From: Orobanche coerulescens
Taxonomy: Eukaryota; Streptophyta; Magnoliopsida; Lamiales; Orobanchaceae
Assembly: GCA_033398695.1 (NCBI GenBank)
Contig: CM065809.1
Span: 177,992,501-178,056,500 of the forward strand
Direction of reading: 5' to 3'
Length of the DNA stretch: 64,000 nt
The position numbers and the translations under genes were made by a program. Numbering within the stretch: position 1 is the first letter of the stretch; every line of letters starts with the position of its first letter. The notes beneath the pieces were generated by a model. It saw only the letters and a program-made list of their open reading frames with translations. It was not told the origin of the DNA and did not search any database. Shown here piece by piece: positions 11,288 to 24,224 of the stretch.

Positions 11288-12636
11288 CCGATCTTAAGCG
11301 ATACCATTAATTTTAATAATAAAAAATAAAAAAATAAAAAAATATTAATGAAAGTCAGAAAAATATATGCATTAATCAAATAAATAGAAAATTCTACAAT
11401 TTGACCGACAAAGTGTAGACATACACGTAACAATAAACTTTGACCGAGAAAGTGTAGGCATAACCAAGCAAAAGACAATAAAATTCAACTTCCAAAGTAA
11501 TATTCAAGGTCAAAGGACAAAAGTCACCGATAATTAGTCCCATAACAAGAAAGTATAAACAACAAGAAAAATATATCGTAGTACTTTAGTCCTTAAAATC
11601 ATTCAAGATACAACATCTAAAATGGAAAATATAAATAGTACAAACAAGGAAATGACACAGCATCACTTTTGCCCATCATCTTCATGCCAACCCGATACCC
11701 TATCGTCTGCTCGCCTGGAACCTGAAATACATGAAAAGTACTTCCCTCAAATTGGGTTAGTCCTTGAATAGCTAATGCAGGTGTATTGATTATGAAAACA
11801 ATATTTCTCGAACGATAAAGTAAGTATAACATCATTTCATTAAACTGAAGACAAGTATTCCGGAATAACTAAATCTCATATCATATCATATTTCAAATAT
11901 ATACGTGATTAACCGTGGATCGCACCAGAAGCAACGACCCTTCAATGGCCCCGTCAGACTGTCCGGGGGTGGTTAACCCAAAGATGTTCGTGGTCCGCAC
12001 CAAAGGCAACGAACCCTCAGAGGACCCGTCGGTCCGTCCCGGAGTGAACACATACTCATACACATCACATATACTTCACTTTCAAAGTCAAGAACATACT
12101 CATACACAAGTACTTGCCTTTGAGACATTGTGAAAAGTTACGAGACGACAAATGATTGCGATTGAAAGAAACCGAAGATTTCGAACCTAAACGATCCGAA
12201 AAAATAACTATCACCAACAATAGAAACGAATTCGGGACTGAATTGTACCTGAAACCCCACATACGATTCATCTAAAATAATATTCAGCAAGGTAGGGGGC
12301 CCAACCGACCCTCTCGCTTCTTACCATAATACATAAATCATACCATGGATTCGTCGGATAAATATGTATTCGGGATAGATAATTCATACTCAACTTGATT
12401 CTATGAGTAATACAAGTTAAATCTCACGAAATAATAAACCCCCAAATCCCGAAATTTAGGATTCTGGGATGATTACCTTGATTTGGAAGGGAAGGATGGA
12501 CTGATGTTGTTTAATCTTCGTCAAGTGGTAGATGATGAAGGATTGCACCAAATCGCCTCCAAAACTCCATTCTCTCGTTCTCTCCTCGGTTAGGGTTGAA
12601 AAGGGAGAAAGAATGCTGGAAACACCGTTGTCCGCA

Positions 12637-12740
12637 CTTATATACAGTGCTCAGTTAGCGTGCGCTAGCTCCACGACTTAGCATGTGCTAATGAGCCTGA
12701 AAAATAACGGGACATTCTATCTCAATCTGTTAGCGCGCGC
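12637..12740 (-). promoter_or_regulatory. LTR TATA box with TTAGCG-type palindrome array (part 1)
   Basis: On the minus strand TATATAAG (12644-12637) lies directly downstream of repeated near-palindromes such as TAGCGCACGCTAAC. The array continues at 14464-14652 beyond an inserted copia LTR. The arrangement matches that of the intact gypsy LTRs at 47.0 and 49.3 kb, so this is the U3 promoter of the old LTR. Confidence 0.6.
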
Positions 12741-14463
12741 TGTAGGTCACAAGTCGTCAGGAATAAGTCTAGGGGGTAAATAGACTTATTAAACTCTTTT
12801 CCTAAATCTCAGGTGAGTAACTCAGCTGATATAATATGCAGCTAATAAACCTTAGCTGCAGATGAGTAATGTGGAAGCACGACTGATGACAATGCAGGTG
12901 ACTATGTCGACTGCAGATGACTTATATTAACTGTAAAACTAAGTTATGCGGAAGACAGTTGACTGCTAAATGGAACAATAAATATGAATGCAGCAGATAA
13001 GTATGATGTAATGCAGTAAAACACACAAGCACTTATAGTGGTTTCAGAGGTGGAGTAATCCTCTACTAGTCCGCTTTTCTCCAAACCAGTTGGAGATGAA
13101 TTCACTATAACTTTCAATCAGTGATAAATGTTGCAATGATTCACACAGTTACAACAGCTTCCAACCAGTGGAAACTCGTGGCCGTTGCTACTCCTTTTGG
13201 CTGCCTAGCACCTCCTGATTGAAAACCCTTGGATGCCTCAACAACTCGCAAGTTGTCTATCACCTTCCAATCAAAAACCCGTGGATGCCTTATCAGCCTC
13301 GAAACTTCTGAGAATCTCATTCAAAGAAGTACCCCGTACTCAAACTTTTAAGACAAGAGTATTTTCTTCTCCAACTAAAGAGCTTTTCAGTATATGAACT
13401 TTCGAAATTGGCTCTTCATGATGTTCGCTTTGATTGCTTAGATTGCTTTGAATGCTTTGTTCGCTTGTAAATGTTGTTCGTATCGTACTTTGCTCAAATC
13501 ATTCTTCAGATATTTATAGTACGAATCTTGAGCTTCTTCATAGCCGTTGCATCTCTTGTAACAAATCCGCCCGTTGGAGAGTAGACTTCTTTGTTTATTC
13601 GTTCATCTCTTTGCACGGCTTGTCTCTTTCTTCAAATCTGTCCGTTTGAAGAATCTTCCCGTTGCGCCGCTTTTCTGGATTACTATATTCGGAAAGTCTT
13701 CGGGGCGCCAATCTTTAGAAATAAACTATTCATTAACTTTCGAGAATTACTCACTTTGTCTCCTTGAATTTACGTCCGCATGTCTTGCCGTTATTGTTGA
13801 CTTTCAACGCTTTGCTGACGTGGACTGAGCTTCTTTTCTGATACTCAAACTTGGCTGCAGAAGAAGTTACCTCCTCTGATATTCTGTTTGACCCAAAAAC
13901 TCGACTGGTAAAGAACTTGTCTGTAGTCAAACCTCAGCTGATATTTCTCTTGACCTGAAAACTTTTTTGATGATATCTCATCTGTGGTTAAACCTCATCT
14001 GATGTTAAGACCTTCTCTGATAATAAGTCGTCTGCGGTCAAACTTCTGTAATATACTTTGTTGACCAGAACTCGCTTGTTATGTCGCATGATGATATCTC
14101 GTCTGATGATCAACCTTCTCTGATCTGATGAGTGGACCAAAACTTGACTGAAGTTATCTCGCCTGATGATTACTTGTCTGAACCTCGGGTGCTACAGTGT
14201 TTTGGTTAAACATCTCTGTTATTACCTTTGACCAAGAATCGGCTGATAATAAACTCGCCTGAGAACTTATCTGATATTTTAACAATTTTATACTTAGCCG
14301 ATTTTCTATCTGATGAACACTTGATTAATACTTAGCCTATCCAATGACTTATAGAAGATACCCATTTGGTTCTTCTTTACAATGCCAAGTACTTAGAGCA
14401 TACATTTGAATAACTCATTAATACATGGATGACATCATCAAAATCTAACAAGTATTCCTAACA
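12741..14463 (-). mobile_element. Ty1/copia solo LTR
   Basis: On the minus strand it starts TGTTAGGAATACTTG, followed by AGATTTTGATGATGTCATCC, a common copia LTR start. It ends with ATTTACCCCCTAGAC and ACCTACA, also copia-like. The flanking pentamers CGCGC (12736-12740) and CGTGC (14464-14468) match at 4 of 5 positions. No internal domain is present, so this is a solo LTR left after recombination. It sits inside the TTAGCG array of the older gypsy LTR. Confidence 0.7.
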
Positions 14464-14652
14464 CGTGCTAATCTATGCTTTAGCATGCGCTAATGAGAAA
14501 ATCCAAAGAAGGATAGAACGTTCTGTCCCTGTCAGTTAGCGTGCGACAATCCTTGCCTTAGCTTGCGCTAACAAGGCAATACAGTGAGGATGGGATGTTC
14601 TGCCTCGGCCAGTTAGTGCGTGTTAATCCATGCCTTAGCGTGTGCTAATGCA
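14464..14652 (-). repeat. TTAGCG-type palindrome array (part 2, old LTR)
   Basis: About six diverged copies of a 14-bp near-palindrome (AGCATGCGCTAATG, TTAGCGTGCGACAA, TTAGCTTGCGCTAAC, TTAGCGTGTGCTAATG). They are the continuation of the array at 12650-12740, displaced by the copia solo LTR. Confidence 0.75.
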
Positions 14653-15218
14653 CAGCAGCACATCTGTGCAGACCGGTCTGTCCGAACATGCGTCGGATGA
14701 TACAAAACTCGAAGATCGACCACAAACAACAAAGTGCTTACGAAGAGCATCAAAATACGAACTCAAGCACCAAACAAACACGCGATTCCGACCACCCGAA
14801 GGTACGGAAAACGATTACAGAATCACACGCGCAAAATTTTAGGAAACTACTAGATGGTCCAAACGTCCGAAAATACGATTCAAGATCGAACAATAATACC
14901 AAAGCTTATAACGCATCTGAAAATATTGAACGAACTTGTAGAAACATCGAAACGACAGTTTCGAGCAAGATTTACAAGAATCGAGCCAAATGCGGAAAAG
15001 CTGCAATGTTACATGGATTAAACTGAAATGACCCGAAACTCGTTCAGATGGCAACAAGTGTAGAACAAGACAGTAATGAAATATCGAAACGATTACAAAC
15101 GAGTTGCCAAAGTGGAAAAGCACCAGAAATAAAAATAACAAAAGTAGAAAAAATACGGATATAAGAATAGTTTCCCCAAAATATGCACAGATAATTGCAT
15201 TGCATGAATCCGTAAGAG

Positions 15219-15787
15219 ACCATGTCGGCAACACCTAATTACATCTTTGAGGACAACACGACATGCATTGAGCAAATCAAGTTAGGTTTCATTAATGGCG
15301 ATTATACTAAGCATATCTCGCTTAAATTATTCTACAATCAGCAACAACATAAATTGCTAAATATCAAAGCGAAACAAGTCTGTTCCGATGAGGACGTTGC
15401 AAATTTGTTCACTAAGTCTCTGCCAAAAGCTATATTTGAGAAACTTATGAGAGGCACCGACATACGTCGATTGTCCAAGCTCAGCAATTGATTACCCATC
15501 AGAGTGAGCAGTTGTGTATATTTTAGGGGGAGTAACTTCACATGATTTCAGCATTTGTAGTGGATGCATTTTGCTCTTTTTCCTCACAAAGTCTTTGTTT
15601 TTCCCACGACGTTGTTTGACATGGAAAGTTCTCTTATCGAAGCAACATTTTGTGCACCATCATTTTATTAGTGCTTGATATAGGGAGAGTGTTCCGATAA
15701 TTACAATTGTCCTTTCCTTAATGTGTCTTACCCACTATTTAAGCTAGAATATATAAATGAAAAAGTTTTAGATTATTCTAGAGTTAG
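15219..15787 (+). mobile_element. Ty1/copia 3' end: RNase H tail, PPT and partial LTR
   Basis: The frame to 15491 reads DNTTCIEQIKLGFINGDYTK, KHISLKLFY, VCSDEDVANLFTKSLPKAIF and MRGTDIRRLSKL, the end of a copia RNase H domain. AGGGGGAGT follows at about 15525. A second purine tract, AGGGAGAG, precedes a TGTTCCGATAATT start at 15690, probably the true 3' LTR border. The LTR is cut off near 15787 where another AT-rich element begins. The rest of pol is absent. Confidence 0.8.
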
Positions 15788-16215
15788 GGCTTGTTTACTT
15801 TTTACTTAATCAGCTTAATGCTTAATCAGCTTAATCGATCAGCTATATTTTGCTGTTTACTTCCAACTTAATGATCTTAATAATGTCTTTTTTATTAAGC
15901 AACTTTTGGGGTGTCCTTACCATTAAGCCAGAAATACTTCCCCAATATACCAAAATTACCCTCTCTAATAATAAAAGAATTGAGTATATATAATATAAAT
16001 TATCATATAATCTTAATTATAATTGAGTATATATAGTATAAATTTAAAATATATATTAATATTATATATTTAAAATTTATAAAATATAAACTATTTATTG
16101 ATAAAAAAATTAATATATATATATATATATATATATTAAAATATAACTTAATATATTTATCAAAAATATTGTCTGATTATTTAAATATAACTGAAAATTA
16201 TAATATGATTTATGA

Positions 16216-16247
<32 letters not shown>

Positions 16248-17185
16248 ATAAATTAAAATATATAATATGTTATATTATATAAATTAATTTTTTTTATATT
16301 GACTATTAAAAAAATTAATATAACTATATATATTAAAATATAACTTAATATATTTATAAAAATATTGTTTGATTATTTACATATACCTAAAAATTATAAT
16401 ATGATTTATGAATATATATTATAATATAAATTAAAATATATATTATGTTATATTATATAAATTGATTTTTTTATATTGACTATTAAAAAAATTAATATAA
16501 CTATATATTAAAATATAACTTTATATATTTATAAAACTGTTATCTAATTATTTAAATATATCTGAAAATTATAATATAATTTATGAATATATATTATAAT
16601 ATATATTATGTTATATTATTTAAATTGATTTTTTATATTGACTATTAAAAAATTAATATAACTATATATATTAAAATATAACTTAATGTATTTATAAAAA
16701 TGTTGTCGATTATTTAAATATACGAAAATTATAATATGATTTATGAATATATATTATAATATAAATTAAAATATATATTATGTTATATTATTTAAATTGA
16801 TTTTTTTATATTGACTATTAAAAAAATTAATATAACTATATATATATATATATATATATATTAAAATATAACTTAATATATTTATAAAAATATTGTCTGA
16901 TTATTTAAATATACCTGAAAATTATAATATGATTTTTGAATATAGATTATAATATAAATTAAAATAAATATTATGTCATATAATTTAAATTGATTATATA
17001 AACTAAAATGCTCAATCCGTTCTTTATCAAAAAGGACTTAATTCATATTGAGCGGTAAAATGGTCATTTCTGTCATTTAAATAGTTCATTCAGAAAAGAA
17101 AAAACAACAAGATATTTTTTCAATTCAGACAGATTAATCCACTCAGACATCTTATGACATTCAAGTATTAATAGAAAAAAATAAA
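15788..17185. mobile_element. AT-rich Harbinger-like element with internal tandem array
   Basis: The left end, TTA then GGGCTTGTTTACTTTTTACT, resembles a Harbinger-type terminus. The right end, AAAAAAATAAACAG followed by TTAA, is a weak inverse of it. Both sub-terminal regions contain ACCATTAAG / GTAAAATGGTCATTT-type words. Most of the interior is a tandem array (16085-16990). Confidence 0.45.
16085..16990. repeat. AT-only tandem array, ~160-177-bp period
   Basis: The word GACTATTAAAAA recurs at about 16301, 16478, 16640 and 16813, giving periods of 177, 162 and 173 bp. Each unit also has ATAATATGATTTATGAATAT and TATTGTCTGATTATT. About five units, punctuated by (TA)n runs at 16113-16133, 16219-16241 and 16838-16860. 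It is almost devoid of G and C. Confidence 0.85.
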
Positions 17186-17344
17186 CAGTTAATTAGTATG
17201 AATCTGTTTCAGATCTCGTTATTTTACGAGAAATGCTATGTATGAAAGGAGTAATAGACTGTATAAAATACCTATCTAGGTTATGAACATGTGTAGATGG
17301 AGACTATCCTCAAAACAGAAAAATAAGGTAGAGAGAGACACCAA

Positions 17345-18493
17345 AATGGCTGCTAACCGAAAAACTGGAGTGAAGGCCGAAGAAGACGAAAAGGTACGAA
17401 ATATTTCTGTTGATCTGTATGAAAAGATCCTCGTTTTGCTTCCAGCCAAAGATCTAGTAATTTGGAAATGCGCAATGCTTGGCTCAAACTGATTTCTAGC
17501 CCTAGAATCATTGAGAAGCACCGGAATAGGATCTGAATCAGAATCCTCATGCCGATGAAATCTCATATCATAGACTATAATTATGCTGGTAACAAAACGA
17601 GCAAGCAGATACCACACCACCAGAAATTTCCGGCGAAAAGGGGTAATATTGGGCCCATGCGATGGTTTGATATGTTTGCTCGACGAAGAGCACTTTCTAG
17701 TATTTAATCCATCCACAGGAGGGTATGTTAAGAAACTAGCGCGCAATGAAGATCTATTTTGGTATTTTGGGCCACCAATTTACTTTGGATCTAAATATAT
17801 CAATATCTGTTGGTTGGGTCGCCACCCCTGCACCGGAGAGTATATTTTGGTTTTAGGAAGAGACCCCCCTAGCATGTGCCTAGGTTTTACCATTGATGTG
17901 TATAAATTATCTAGCAAGCAGACTATAGATCCACTGAGGTCATGCTTGGCACTTCTGGAAGTTTCCGTTCCGAAGAGCGGGAGATCGCGATGTTCGTGGG
18001 GGGTGTTCTTGCACGACATTCTACATTGGCCAGGTCAAACGAGATCGAGTTTCTCTATGGCTGATGGGATTTTGCGCAGAATGGTTATTGCATATGATAT
18101 CCACAACAACGAAATACTTGAAATCACGGGTCTCTAGGAAATAGTGGAGCTGATTTCGCATTAGGAGTTCTAGACGGATGCTTATATGCAATTAGTGGAG
18201 GTGGAGGGAGGTTTCAGTTGTGGATAATGAAAGAATATGGGAAGAGCGATTCTTGGGCTTCATTTAAAGACATAATCCGGTACAATGAAAGCTGTGTGTT
18301 GTTGCATCTTTTATTAGGTTCTTTAGATGGTGATCTCATCTTAGATGCTAATTGCTCCACCTTGACCAAGTACAGCTTCACTGACGAGGAAACTACACAT
18401 CTTAAAGATCATAATTCATCTATTTCTGCACCAATTGTATGCTTTGATAGTTTGGTCTCTCCAGCGCAGATTCTTGAACCGGAGATCGGATAA
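17345..18493 (+). pseudogene. F-box protein pseudogene
   Basis: An N-terminal F-box-like stretch reads VDLYEKILVLLPAKDLVIWK. It is followed in another frame by AWLKLISSPRIIEKH, the usual continuation. A stop follows at about 17533. The downstream frame (17583-18137) has GPCDGLICL, FLVFNPSTGGYVK and GEYILVLG, typical of the F-box-associated beta-propeller region. A stop at 18135-18137 is followed by a third frame with ALGVLDGCLYAISGG, KEYGKSDSWASF and a natural-looking end at 18491. Family members are substrate receptors of SCF ubiquitin ligases. With at least two frameshifts and two stops, this copy cannot make a full protein. No intron is needed, as is usual in this family. Confidence 0.8.
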
Positions 18494-20010
18494 AAGAAAT
18501 CTATGAAAGGACATCCATCCCAATCCTGGATTTATGATTCAAGACGGATATAAAATAACACAATTCTCCAAACCTCTGTTGGTACACATAAATCAGTTTA
18601 ACTTTGTCCCTGTGGTTTAGTTTGCAGAGAAATTCTTGCGTGCTGTTTTTTTTTTTTCCTTTTGCAATTTGTTAGCGTTTGCTATTTATATTAATAATGT
18701 CATTCATTACATTTCTTCAGCTTTTGATTCAGGCCATGGGATAAGATTCGCGTAGTTTTGTGTCTAATTATGACTCGTCACCTATCAAGGACCGTCGGTT
18801 TGCTCTGTAATGTTCATCCGAAGCTGGAATGTGTTACTTCGTTGGATTGATCAATTTAATTATTGATCCTTTAGTTTCTTCCATGAATTCAAATTAAGTT
18901 GAGTGTGATCTTTTTCTTGTAGTGAATAGAATTACAATAAATTATGTTGATTGATTAAGAGTTGATTGAATTATAATCAATGTACTGGAGCTTTAGTGTA
19001 TCCTATAGATACTTGCGATTTCGAGAAAATCTAGAGTATTATATCTATAAATCTGATAAAAATTTATTATAAAATTCATATTATATATTGGAGATTGAAC
19101 TTAGTTGTGGTGTAAATCAAGGGATGTGACTGTGTTACCTCATGTAAATAGATATCTGTAGATAATGTCTATGTTTTTTAGTTTCAAATTTTCAATAAAA
19201 CTTTAGGATGAAGAGTTCTAATATACTGCACAATTACGGTGAGCACAATTTTGGGCTTTGCATGATTAAAATTTGCAATTGGTCCATTAAATTATTTTAA
19301 GTTCATTATGAAAATGTATTAATTTGTAATCTAAGGTTGGTTTTTTCTTTTCTCATTAATTGGGATATGAATAATGGTTAAAATTGGATCGGATTTAAGT
19401 ATCAATTGCTCTTATTAGAAATAGGATTGATTGGTGATTCTGGAAACTGGAGTTGCATCTCCTTTTCATTTCCATTCAAAAGTTCTTATGTTTTTCCACG
19501 CCCATTTGAGGCCCCAAGAAATGGACAAATTCTTTTATTAAGAAGACATACATGATCGTCTCTCCACATTACAAATGGGATAATGGTGTATCCCCACCAT
19601 TAACTACTTCATTTATGAATTTCATAGTAATAGGTGTATATATCCTACCGAAACAGAATCTGTAAATTTTAGACCCAATGCTTGAAGTAGGAATCATTAC
19701 ATTCCTTCTAGAAGATTCATCATACACATGGGGATTTGGGTCGTACTTGAAAAATATTTCCTCTTTCAACTACTTCTAGGTTCTATCTAAATTACTTTTC
19801 AATTTTTTCTGGCTTAACTAGGTATAATAGCTAGGCAATCCCTTTTCTTTATGTTAGTTCTTTGTTTAAAACTATATCTGTTTCCCAGACCGGGGTATCA
19901 AGCCTAACATGCATTGCATTACATATCATTCTTAGCCCATATGCCTAATTGGGACCAAGAATTAAAGTGCATTTATCATCTCATTTGGTCCCAAACCTTG
20001 AGCCCAATAA
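18494..20010. other. Intergenic region downstream of the F-box pseudogene
   Basis: Unremarkable AT-rich DNA. A minus-strand frame at 19569-19769 (66 codons) stays open but resembles nothing I know. No repeat with clear ends was seen. Confidence 0.4.
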
Positions 20011-20226
20011 AAAGAATAATTCACAGCCTGTTGTTAGGAGATGATTCTGCATTAAACATGCGTGTAGTTGTAGAGGTGGTGGACATTGAATGCAGTTTTT
20101 TTAGAACATGGTGCAAAAGAATAACTCACAGCCTGTTGTAAGGAGATGATTCTGCATGATTAGACATGCGAGTAATTGTAGAAGTGCAGAATATTGGATG
20201 CGGTTGTCTTAGAACATGGTGCAGAC
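20011..20226. repeat. ~105-bp tandem duplication
   Basis: Two adjacent diverged copies share AAGAATAAYTCACAGCCTG, GGAGATGATTCTGCAT and TTAGAACATGGTGCA. The second copy begins at about 20115. Confidence 0.8.
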
Positions 20227-20330
20227 GTTGAAACTTCCTTCACCCACTAACAAGCAGCGATCATTCCTCCGAGTGGTACTGCGACTGATCGAAACTTAAA
20301 AGCTTGTTCACTGAGCATCTCTCATTTCAG

Positions 20331-20479
20331 CCAGAAGAATGGCTAGATTCCACTGAAGCGCCGGCACAAAGCAGGTGGCAGATGTGAGTATTTTAGTGCT
20401 GGAGTACGGAACTTCAAAGCTATTAGAGAATCTGTATGATACTGGGTTTGAAAATAACAAATGTTGATTTCTGGAAGTG

Positions 20480-20513
<34 letters not shown>

Positions 20514-20565
20514 AGTGTTCGTGAGGAATTTGACAGAACGAGATGAAGTCGCGCGTAATCTGCAG
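20331..20565 (+). pseudogene. Unidentified two-exon gene tail (candidate)
   Basis: After an acceptor-like TTTCAG at about 20330, a frame reads PEEWLDSTEAPAQSRWQ to a GTGAGT donor near 20386. A second exon at 20516-20565 lies between a T-rich acceptor ending TGCAG and a GTACTT donor. Joined, the frame adds VREEFDRTR and then stops. The splice signals and non-random reading suggest the 3' coding end of a gene or gene fragment. I do not recognise the protein, and no upstream exon is evident. The intron contains a ~32-bp T run. Confidence 0.3.
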
Positions 20566-22307
20566 GTACTTTTCCTAGCTTTGAGGTACTTAAATCTTGT
20601 TTCTGAGATTGCCTTGCTTGTAATTTGTTACAGAATGCTGAAAACTACGAAATACTAATAAGTAACCTACAACATGCAGTAGCCTAGATTATACTCATTG
20701 GTTCGGTGTTTTCTCAGGATCAAGATATCATTGATTTTTGTATTTTGAGTAGTTTATTTTTTATATGTTGCAAGTAATCTTTGGTGCATTTATATGAGTT
20801 TACTTAGTGCATTCAACCTCGGGAAACTGTGCTCGAAATGAGTATAAACCATTTCAGTGCCAAATAATTGAATGAACCCCTTTCCTTGCACTATCATGAT
20901 ACAGCTGACTTCTATTAGTAAGTAAGCACCATTAACTTGAATAAATAAACCTTGTTACTAAGGATCAATATATAATTCAGCAAATTGGAAAAATTGTAAG
21001 GTTCACTGATGAATTAGAGAATATCTGCTTGTAAATTCAATTGAAAATATGAGTCCATACGCTAGGTGTGGAACTGGTTCTAGAAGCGCTCTCTAATTGA
21101 TGGCTGTTAGTTTTTCTGAGCTCATGATCATGCTCTTGTCAATTTGCAACCCAAATATAGGCATATTATGTTCCATGACTTGTTTTTCAATCCAGCTGCT
21201 ATTGACAAATTTTGATTTCAAGCCGAGGTCTTCGTAGTCGGATCTTCTCATCAGAAGAAGCACTGTGGTTTGTTGTTGAAAGATCGAAGGCTGCTAGGTT
21301 GTTGATGGTAACTATATCTCGTCATTGATAGAGTTGTTTTTTCTCCCCTTATGTTGCTCCTTTATATTTCACTTCTCATCAAAATATTTTTTTTTTTTTT
21401 TGGTTTTGTTCTAGATTTTTCTGGATTCCAGTAATTACAGTGCTAGCAAGAAGTACATTATGGTTAATATCCATCTTTATTTTTCATTGTATGTAACTAT
21501 GTAATCTTGCTTGCTTGTTGTAAATTTGTTAGCATCTTATATTTTGTTATTCCTTATTTTAGGAGCATCTTTCTGGCTCTGGCCCCAACAGATCGGGATC
21601 GTAGCTCTCCAGTTTCAGATGTACCTGCATCGACCTGTGCGTATTCATTACTATGATGTCAAATGCCAAAATTAAACGATCAAAGTGTCGAATTTCGTTA
21701 GTTGGTAACCATACTATCATAACAACTGTCAATTAAAGGCCACCCGTAGTCTTTCCCACACAAGAAGCGTATAGTTGAGCTGCAAAATCTGTCAAATGCA
21801 ATTAAGTTTCACATTGGGTTCCTATCAGTAATTTAGGTTAGCTACTAAAGTTGCCTTCCGTTTTGACTGGATTTGAGGGAGAAGTCATCCATGAATTTTG
21901 AAGAATTGGGGTTTACTGGTTGCTATTTGATCCACAGCCGTTGCTATTAAATGCTTCTAGGAGGGGATTTACAATTCTTGTTCAATGTGGTGGTGGTGGG
22001 GTGGCTTGTTGCTTGGCGAAATGGAAAGTAATAAAAGTTAATACTTTATATGTCTAAGTCCATTCCAATATGCATTCTGTTTTCGATAATGATAATGCTT
22101 TTGCTCCTTTTCCCATTCCAATATGCATTTGTACATGTGTTCAGTTATTTCCACATCTCAGAGTATATTGCTTGTAGCCTTTTATAGGTTTCATCTAGCT
22201 CGCATCATATTTTTGTGCATATATCTGCTATCTATTTTGTTGTGGGTTTAGTTCAAATATTGTATGTACGCTCTATTATATAGCATCTTTAGCGGGTATT
22301 CAAGAGT

Positions 22308-22340
<33 letters not shown>
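20566..22340. other. Noncoding region with T-rich tracts and a (TA)n run
   Basis: It holds several exon-like pieces with AG/GT borders near 21195-21310, 21415-21460 and 21564-21640, but none keeps a long frame. A GT/TA microsatellite lies at 22311-22341. It could be the 3' UTR or a spliced noncoding transcript of the preceding candidate exons; that is speculation. Confidence 0.3.
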
Positions 22341-22342
<2 letters not shown>

Positions 22343-24224
22343 TAATGTAGGTGGAACTCTGATGATGCATAAAAAGGGTGGTACTGGGGGTACCTAATCA
22401 GTCGGGAACGCGGCGATGGATAATCCTGGATGAACGAATGGACGATCTGCAAAACAAACACCGTTAGGGCGCGAGGGAGTTACCCCCGCAAAAACCCTCC
22501 GGTGTGGGAATAAGCATCGTGTATATTAAGCGTCTTATAGTATTGAGAGAGTATTTTTTTGTGTCTTTGTGTAAGGGTTAGGACCCTTATTTATAGATTT
22601 GAGGTGGAGTGTCCACCAATAATAGGAGATCCATAATTGATCTGTATTAGGAGATTGAGTCCTTGTATAATTTACGATCCTTAGCCTGGTAGGAGTCCCT
22701 TCGCACACAAATCGTAGTAGGATTTTATTCCTTAATAATAGGAGAAAATATATTCCGTTCAGTGGCCCCCAACTTCCTGACTGCATCGTACTAAGAGAAG
22801 TTTAGGTTTCCTTGTAAAAGAGGTCTCCTTGTTAGGTAATGATTCTCTGTATCTTAGACTCCGGATTGTATTACGAGAGTTGGGCTTCGTCACTGTAAAG
22901 TGAGCTAAGTCGGGTTGTGCTTACTAACTCGGCTCGTCATAGAGTCCGAGTTGGATGTGCTGAGATGGTTGAGTAACCATGCTGATTGATGGAGGCCTGG
23001 TTCATGGGTACAGGTTGAGTTGAGGTTATGTCGGTAAGATGAAGATCGGTCTATTCTATGCCGAGTTAGGCATACTGGTCTTGAGGTATTCACCTGTTTA
23101 GGTGCGAGCTAAGTGCTCATTTTTAAGTGTTTGCGAGCTAAGAGCCCTGCTTTGCTAGTAGGCAGTACACTTTGTCAGAATCAAACCGGTCTAGGTGTTG
23201 TCTTTAGACTTGTAGCTTGTCAGTCTGTTGAAGTCGAGTGTTTTGTTCCTTGTCCTAGACTTTGCTTGTTGCAGACTTAGTGTGTGTTTTGCTAAGTGTT
23301 CGGGATGATGTCCCTACCTTTTCATAGAGGTTATAGGTTTACTCGGTTTTGAATGACCATGAGCGTATACTCGTCTTTGAAGTTTATCAAGTGTCATGTA
23401 CTTGATGTGTTTCACTTTGTGTTTTGTACCAAGTGACCAGAAATATTTGAGCGTTTGCTCGCCTTGTAGGTTGGTCGAGTTGTTTAAGTCAGCTTGGCGT
23501 AGGCAGATTTGCTTATGAATATTCTTTATACTTAGTCGTTATGAGCCAAGCGTAGGTAAGCCAGGGATCATAGACTACGTCGAGATCGTTGAACCTCGGC
23601 CTAGAATGGACTGAGTTGTCACTTTGCTTACTTAGCCAGTACATGCTAAGTGTTCATAGGCCATAGGCCAGGTTTTGTTTCCCATTATTAGCCTTGTCGA
23701 GTGTCAGGTACTCGGATTGTTTTATACTTAGCGTCGTGTTGTGTCGTGGTCCGGGGAGTGTTTACCCGTCTTAGGCCATGTCGGTTTTGTTGAAGTTCGG
23801 CTTGGAGCGAACCGAGTTGCTTGGTTGTTTACTTAGCCAGTACGAGGTAAGTGTTGGTAGGCCAGGGTGGTTTGTACACCCGTTTGAGGTCATGACGAGT
23901 TGATGAACTCGGTTTGTTCTGTTTGAGTTCTCAACTAGTGCAAGCTGAGTGCTGAACCCGTTGTCAAACTAAACTCAAGTGGTAAAGAGTTAGATGTCTT
24001 AATCATAACTTTGTTAAACTCTGAGTCGGTTAGAACTGGGATCAACTTATAAGCCGAGTTAGATGTTGATGATAACTTCACTTTGTTAGCTTAAGCTCGT
24101 TGTCATAACAAGACTTGGATTAAAAGGGTGTTAGATGTATCATAACTTGGATTGGGGACCAACATGTCGTGTATGCTTTAGCCAGGCTAGTTATCGCAAC
24201 TAGGCTTTCATCTGGCGAGTTTCA

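Larger units (their letters stand above)
11480..15168 (-). mobile_element. Old Ty3/gypsy (Tekay-like) LTR fragment, minus strand
   Basis: Read on the minus strand this follows the order of the LTR at 46516. Near 15168 is an eroded ATATCCGT start. Near 14790 is ACCTTCGGGTGGTCGGAAT (the other LTR has ACCCTCCGGTGGTCGGAAT). Then come a TTAGCG-type array, TATATAAG at 12637-12644, a leader, and a GGACGGACCGACGGG / CAGTCTGACGGGGCC duplicated block at 11930-12045. It ends with TGTATTTCAGGTTCC near 11710. It is interrupted by a copia solo LTR (12741-14463). The 3' end is not sharply defined. It represents an older insertion of the same superfamily as the element at 46.5 kb. Confidence 0.7.

Noticed and set aside
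19569..19769. A possible organelle DNA insertion (66-codon minus-strand frame)
   Set aside because: I could not match it to any plastid or mitochondrial gene.
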